A stretch of DNA of 64,000 nt, taken from assembly GCA_949289295.1 (NCBI GenBank), contig CASENM010000041.1, positions 1-64,000 on the forward strand, in the 5' to 3' direction. The number at the start of each line of letters is the position of its first letter. Positions within the stretch are counted from its first letter, which is position 1. The notes beneath the pieces were generated by a model, which had not been told where the DNA came from, ran no database searches, and saw nothing but the letters and a program-made list of their open reading frames with translations. This DNA is from an uncultured Bacteroides sp. (lineage in GTDB: Bacteria > Bacteroidota > Bacteroidia > Bacteroidales > Bacteroidaceae). Positions 60,348 through 64,000 of the stretch are shown here, one piece after another. Both the position numbers and the translations under genes were made by a program.

Positions 60348-60983
60348 ATGATTAGAAATATTGTATTTGATTTTGGGGGAGTGATTGCCCCCATCGACCG
60401 TGAAAAGGCCGTAGAGGCTTTTGAAAAGCTCGGATTGGCGGATGCCGACCGCTGTCTGGACAAATATCATCAGACCGGGATTTTTCAGGAGCTGGAGGAG
60501 GGGAGGATAGACGCAGCCACTTTCCAGCAGAAGCTGGGCGAAATGTGCGGACGTCCGCTGGAATGGGAAGAGACCCGGCAAGCCTGGATGGGCTTCTTTA
60601 CCGGAGTGGACAGCGCGATGCTGGAATGTCTGGAGGAGCTCCGCCGCCGCTACCGCCTGTTTGTGCTGAGCAACACCAATCCCTATGTGATGGACTGGGC
60701 ATGCAGCGAGCATTTCTCGGCCCGCCGCAAGCCGCTGACCGCTTATTTCGACAAGCTATACCTGTCGTTTCAGATAGGGGTGACCAAACCCGACGAGCAT
60801 ATTTTCCGCTATATGATAGACGACAGCGGGATGGAGCCTTCGGAAACTCTTTTTGTGGACGACGGCGGCGACAATGTGGCGGCAGGCAAAAAAATGGGTT
60901 TCGTAACCTACCAGCCGGCCAACGGAGAAGACTGGCGCGATGCGCTCCATACCATCCTTTCGGAAAAGCCCTACAAGTTTTAG
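60348..60983 (+). CDS. HAD family hydrolase
   Basis: A 211-residue haloacid-dehalogenase-type phosphatase of the FDFGGVI subgroup (IVFDFGGVIAP at 4-14, nucleophile Asp). The cap domain spans about 20-100, motif II is LFVLSNTNP, motif III Lys is in GVTKPDEHIF, and motif IV is LFVDDGGDNV. It removes phosphate from small metabolites; the substrate is unknown. The start ATG 60348 follows a 105-bp gap with no clear promoter. Confidence 0.88.
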   Translation: MIRNIVFDFGGVIAPIDREKAVEAFEKLGLADADRCLDKYHQTGIFQELEEGRIDAATFQQKLGEMCGRPLEWEETRQAWMGFFTGVDSAMLECLEELRRRYRLFVLSNTNPYVMDWACSEHFSARRKPLTAYFDKLYLSFQIGVTKPDEHIFRYMIDDSGMEPSETLFVDDGGDNVAAGKKMGFVTYQPANGEDWRDALHTILSEKPYKF

Positions 60984-61013
60984 GGATTTTCCTTTGCAAA
61001 CATAGGAAAATTC
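60984..61013 (+). terminator. Rho-independent terminator after the HAD gene
   Basis: GGATTTTCCT (60984-60993) pairs with AGGAAAATTC (61004-61013) with one G-T pair, followed by a T-rich tract to 61025. Confidence 0.6.
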
Positions 61014-61038
61014 ATTTCTTTTTTTCATGGGGCCTCTT

Positions 61039-61046
61039 TATCTTTG
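61039..61046 (+). promoter_or_regulatory. Putative -7 box for the small lipoprotein
   Basis: TATCTTTG matches TAnnTTTG, 41 bp before the ATG at 61088. An AAAGGAGGC ribosome site precedes that ATG. Confidence 0.55.
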
Positions 61047-61087
61047 TGTCATAATCATTAAAGAAAGAAAAACAAAAGGAGGCAATT

Positions 61088-61513
61088 ATGAAAACTGTTG
61101 TGCGGAAACTTCATTATATAGCCATGCTGGCGGCACTGGTGGTTTCTCTTGCATCGTGCGAGGTGGATGTGGCTGTGGGGAACCATACACTTGCTTACCG
61201 TGAGAATACGGAATATCTGTGCAGCTTTGTCTGGACGGACGAGTGGTATGATGAGTTCGGGGACTATCATTATCAGGAGCTTTATTTTTATCCCGACAAT
61301 ACGGGGGAAGACTATATCCGCGTGCAAGACCGTTGGGGGTTTGTGCAGGAGTACAGTTACCGTTTCAGATGGGACTGGTATGATTCGTTCTTCACGAGCA
61401 TCCGCCTGAACTACGGAGGCGGCGATTACTCGTATATGGACAACATGCGGATGTACAACGCCCGGTTAGACTGTCTGCTCGACGGCAGTTACGTGACATT
61501 TATAGGATATTGA
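61088..61513 (+). CDS. Small hypothetical lipoprotein
   Basis: A 141-residue exported protein with signal and lipobox SLASC (near residue 24). The mature part is rich in Tyr, Trp and Asp (FVWTDEWYDEFGDYHYQELYFYPDNTGEDYIRVQDRWG), suggesting a small beta-rich, lipocalin- or DUF-like fold common in Bacteroidota lipoproteins. I do not recognise a named family. The strong AAAGGAGGCAATT site before ATG and its own promoter box support it as a real, well-expressed gene. Confidence 0.75.
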   Translation: MKTVVRKLHYIAMLAALVVSLASCEVDVAVGNHTLAYRENTEYLCSFVWTDEWYDEFGDYHYQELYFYPDNTGEDYIRVQDRWGFVQEYSYRFRWDWYDSFFTSIRLNYGGGDYSYMDNMRMYNARLDCLLDGSYVTFIGY

Positions 61514-61530
61514 GCGTGGCTCGGAATATG

Positions 61531-61566
61531 AACGGCCCGGCGTCTCTCAGGAAACGCCGGGCCGTT
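61531..61566. terminator. GC-rich hairpin between convergent genes
   Basis: AACGGCCCGGCGT (61531-61543) pairs perfectly with ACGCCGGGCCGTT (61554-61566), loop of 10. No T-run follows directly, but its place between convergent genes suits a terminator. Confidence 0.65.
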
Positions 61567-61574
61567 CCGGTTAA

Positions 61575-61610
61575 AACGCTTCGGCGTTTTATGTCAAACG
61601 CCGAGACGTT
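61575..61610. repeat. Two UUCG/CGAG-loop hairpins at 22-bp period
   Basis: AACGCTTCGGCGTT (61575-61588) and AACGCCGAGACGTT (61597-61610, inverted form) are 22 bp apart. Unit, spacer length and period equal those at 1109-1166, so this is the same small repeat family. Confidence 0.8.
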
Positions 61611-61641
61611 TTTGCCATACGTCTTTTTCCGTGGAAACATT

Positions 61642-63774
61642 TCATTTTTCCTGCGGCTTCAGCCAGCGGTCAAGCCACCGGAAGAATGTGCGCTGCCAGA
61701 GCACTCCGTTCTGGGGCTTCAGCACCCAATGGTTCTCGTCGGGGAAGATGAGAAGCTCGGCCGGGATGCCGCGCATCTTGGCCGCATCGAAAGCTGCCAT
61801 AGCCTGGTTGGCAAGGATACGGTAGTCTTTCTCGCCATGGATGCAGAGAATCGGTGTGTCCCATTTGTCGACGAAGCGGTGGGGCGAATTGGCAAAAGTG
61901 CGCTGTGCCGTGGCGTTGCTCTTGTCCCAGTAGGCGCCGCCCATATCCCAGTTGGCAAACCATTTCTCTTCAGTTTCCAGATACTGCATCTCCATGTTGA
62001 AGATTCCGTCGTGGGCGATGAATGCCTTGAAGCGTTTGCTGTGGTGTCCGGCCAGCCAGTAGACGGAGAAGCCTCCGAAGCTGGCTCCCACGCATCCCAG
62101 ATGCTCCCTGTCGACAAACGGTTCCTTTGCCACTTCATCGATGGCCGTCAGATAATCTTTCATGCACTGGCCTCCGTAGTCGCCGCTGATGGCTTCGTTC
62201 CATTCCGTGCCGAATCCCGGCATACCGCGGCGGCAGGGAGCCACTACGATATAGTCGTTGGCCGCCATAATCTGGAAATTCCAGCGGAAGCTCCAGAACT
62301 GGCTCAGCGGGCTTTGCGGTCCGCCTTCACAGAAGAGCAGGGCAGGATATTTCTTGTTCGGGTCGAACTGCGGCGGATAAATCACCCAGACGAGCATATC
62401 CTTTCCGTCGGTGGTCTTTATCCAGCGTTCTTCCACGCGGCCCATCTCCAGCTTGTCGTAGATGTGCTTGTTTTCCGTGGTCAGCTGGACAGCTTCGGCG
62501 TATTGTCCCTCAAACTTTGTGGGGACAGAATAGATTTCGTCTGCCTGGCTCATGCTGTGGCGTGTAGCAATCAGCCTGTCGCCTCCCCAGGAGAGGCTTC
62601 CGTAGTCGTGAAGTCCGTCGGTCATCTTTTCCGGTGCCTTGTTCTCTTTCCAGTCGTTCAGGCCGAGGCGGTAGATTTGTGTGGTGCCATGCCAGGTGCC
62701 TATCAGATAGAAGCCGTCGGATGTAGGATTCCATAAGTAAGTGTCCACGTTGGTCTTGAAAGCGGACGAAGCATTGAATTTCTCTTTCTGCCCCAGGTCG
62801 AGCACATACAGGCGGTTCAGGTCGCTTTCATATCCGTCGTGTTCCATGCTTTGCCAGGCGATGAAGCGTCCGTCGGGCGAGAACTGCGGATTGATGTCGT
62901 AACCCATGTTCTTGTCCTTCCCGTCCTGCTTGCACAAGTTCTCGGTCTTTCCGGTGGCAAGGTCATACAGATAGATGTCGCTGTCGGTGGAAACCGCGTA
63001 GGCCAGTCCCGTCTTTTTCCGGCAGGTGTAGGCAATCTTGTCTGAGGCGGGGCTCCATGCAAGCTGCTCCATGCCTCCGAAAGGTTTCATCGGCGATTCG
63101 TAAGGTTCGTCCTTCAGGATGTCGGTCGCTTCGCCCACCTTGTTTCCGTTGAAGGAAGCCACAAAAGGATGCGGAACCGCTTCCACCCATTCGTCCCAAT
63201 GCTTGTACATCAGGTCGTTGATAATCTTTCCGCTTGTCTTGTCGAGGTCAGGATAAATGTCCGCCGTACGTTCCCCGTATTTCACCTGCGACACGAAGAG
63301 CACCTTCGATTCATCCGGCGAGAATTTGAATCCGTCTACACCGCCTTTTACGTCCGAAAGCTGCTGGCGTTCCGTTCCGTCGGGATTCATCTCCCAAATC
63401 TGTCCGCCTGTCAGGAAAGCCAGTTTGCTTCCGTTCTTAATCCATGCCGGGTCGCTCTCGCTTGCCGCCGAAACAGTGAGCTGCCTGTTGTCTGACCCGT
63501 CTGCGTTCATCATGCAGATTACAGTGTGTCCCTTGTTCTCCTTCACACTGTAATACGACACGGTGTAAGCGATTTGTCTGCCGTCGGGCGATACGCTTGA
63601 AGAGCCGATGCGCCCCATAGCCCACAACGTTTCGGGAGTCATCCGTCCGTTTACGGCAGTCACTTCCTGCCGTCCGATGACAGGGCCGTCGTCTGCAGTC
63701 TTCTCGGGAGCGGCACACGAAGATGCCGCCAATGCAATGGCCGCCGTCATAGTCATAAGATCTGATTTTTTCAT
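61642..63774 (-). CDS. S9 family peptidase (acylaminoacyl/dipeptidyl peptidase type)
   Basis: A 710-residue exported serine peptidase with lipobox-like signal (IALAASSCAAPE). A beta-propeller region with TolB/WD40-like repeats (SSVSPDGRQIAYTVSYY; FKFSPDESKVLFVS; PQFSPDGRFIAWQS) leads to the C-terminal hydrolase domain. The Ser is in GCVGASFGGFSVYW, the Asp in CIHGEKDYRILANQ and the His in PDENHWVLKPQN. It cleaves peptides in the periplasm, probably DPP-like. It is monocistronic. It differs from the S9 gene at 12671 in length and active-site context. Confidence 0.9.
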   Translation of the reverse strand: MKKSDLMTMTAAIALAASSCAAPEKTADDGPVIGRQEVTAVNGRMTPETLWAMGRIGSSSVSPDGRQIAYTVSYYSVKENKGHTVICMMNADGSDNRQLTVSAASESDPAWIKNGSKLAFLTGGQIWEMNPDGTERQQLSDVKGGVDGFKFSPDESKVLFVSQVKYGERTADIYPDLDKTSGKIINDLMYKHWDEWVEAVPHPFVASFNGNKVGEATDILKDEPYESPMKPFGGMEQLAWSPASDKIAYTCRKKTGLAYAVSTDSDIYLYDLATGKTENLCKQDGKDKNMGYDINPQFSPDGRFIAWQSMEHDGYESDLNRLYVLDLGQKEKFNASSAFKTNVDTYLWNPTSDGFYLIGTWHGTTQIYRLGLNDWKENKAPEKMTDGLHDYGSLSWGGDRLIATRHSMSQADEIYSVPTKFEGQYAEAVQLTTENKHIYDKLEMGRVEERWIKTTDGKDMLVWVIYPPQFDPNKKYPALLFCEGGPQSPLSQFWSFRWNFQIMAANDYIVVAPCRRGMPGFGTEWNEAISGDYGGQCMKDYLTAIDEVAKEPFVDREHLGCVGASFGGFSVYWLAGHHSKRFKAFIAHDGIFNMEMQYLETEEKWFANWDMGGAYWDKSNATAQRTFANSPHRFVDKWDTPILCIHGEKDYRILANQAMAAFDAAKMRGIPAELLIFPDENHWVLKPQNGVLWQRTFFRWLDRWLKPQEK

Positions 63775-63814
63775 GATGGTTGTTTTTTTATATTGTTGAT
63801 TTCGTATTTGGAGA

Positions 63815-63822
63815 CAAATTTA
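63815..63822 (-). promoter_or_regulatory. Putative -7 box for S9 peptidase
   Basis: Reads TAAATTTG on the minus strand, 40 bp before the ATG at 63774. No clear -33 TTTG. Confidence 0.5.
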
Positions 63823-63943
63823 AGGAAAAATGACCAACCGGATAACAGAAAGTCCGGATTATATCGGTCCTGATGCCTACATTTCGTGTTTGAAGCTTTT
63901 TCTCCGGGACATATCCCGGAATGATTGGCAAAATCCATACGAA

Positions 63944-63984
63944 AAAGAGGCTGCCTCAATTTTGACTCTTGAGACAGCCTCTTT
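63944..63984 (-). terminator. Terminator for a gene beyond the right edge
   Basis: AAAGAGGCTG (63944-63953) pairs with CAGCCTCTTT (63975-63984), with a further CTCA/TGAG arm inside. On the minus strand the stem runs into TTTTTCG, so it likely ends a leftward gene lying outside the window. Confidence 0.65.
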
Positions 63985-64000
63985 CCTTATCAAAAAAACA

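Noticed and set aside
61510..62736. 408-residue open frame on the plus strand
   Set aside because: It is antisense to the S9 peptidase, which has complete catalytic motifs; the antisense product shows no family pattern.

Overview
The window is chromosomal DNA of a gut-type member of the Bacteroidales (Bacteroides, Phocaeicola or Parabacteroides-like; I cannot resolve the genus). Evidence: many start regions carry the Bacteroidota -7 box TAnnTTTG, there are two UpxY-type NusG antiterminators, fimbrillin-like lipoproteins, a Ser-type sulfatase, and long pyruvate-phosphate dikinase and S9 peptidase genes of the Bacteroidota kind. No rRNA, tRNA or CRISPR array was seen.

Layout. 1-0.9 kb: a upxY gene reading leftwards, presumably the head of a second polysaccharide locus outside the window. 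1.3-9.4 kb: chromosomal genes (EEP-family lipoprotein, zinc alcohol dehydrogenase, sulfatase, a four-domain sulfur-transfer flavoprotein with a MarR regulator, a GH16 lipoprotein, a TrmH-type methyltransferase). 9.6-12.5 kb: a steroid 5-alpha-reductase-like membrane protein, an old-yellow-enzyme flavoprotein and a short-chain dehydrogenase in a row. This is the gene trio linked in gut Bacteroidota to iso/allo bile acid and steroid conversion. 12.7-16.1 kb: an S9 peptidase, a small remnant resembling the start of sbcD, and an aquaporin. 16.4-21.9 kb: an AraC regulator and its likely regulon (C_GCAxxG_C_C protein, rhodanese, sugar O-acetyltransferase, TonB-dependent receptor, DUF362 lipoprotein). 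The same pair of 14-bp direct repeats spaced 22-23 bp precedes three of these genes.

22.9-54.5 kb: a capsule or surface polysaccharide locus. It begins with a tyrosine recombinase, then a 205-bp segment bounded by perfect 21-bp inverted repeats that holds a promoter pointing away from the locus (an invertible promoter, drawn here OFF), then upxY. Next comes an AT-rich, tightly overlapping block: flippase, ferredoxin-like F420 beta-subunit protein, pyruvyl transferase, nine or so glycosyltransferases, acyltransferase and polymerase. An AAA-ATPase/nuclease cassette interrupts the locus. The GC-richer end holds a GT4, an initiating sugar transferase, a PqqD/nucleotidyltransferase/HPr-kinase-like trio, Wza and Wzc, then a 67-residue peptide, two fimbrillin-like lipoproteins fused to PI-PLC-like and endonuclease/sphingomyelinase-like domains, and an OmpA-type protein.

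54.8-64 kb: conserved chromosomal genes (ppdK, rlmD, rluA-type pseudouridine synthase, HAD phosphatase, small lipoprotein, S9 peptidase).

The most novel-looking element is the PqqD/NTase/HPrK-like trio inside a capsule operon with a downstream small peptide and unusual phosphodiesterase-fold lipoproteins. It may be a peptide or polymer modification system not described for capsules, but that link is inference.
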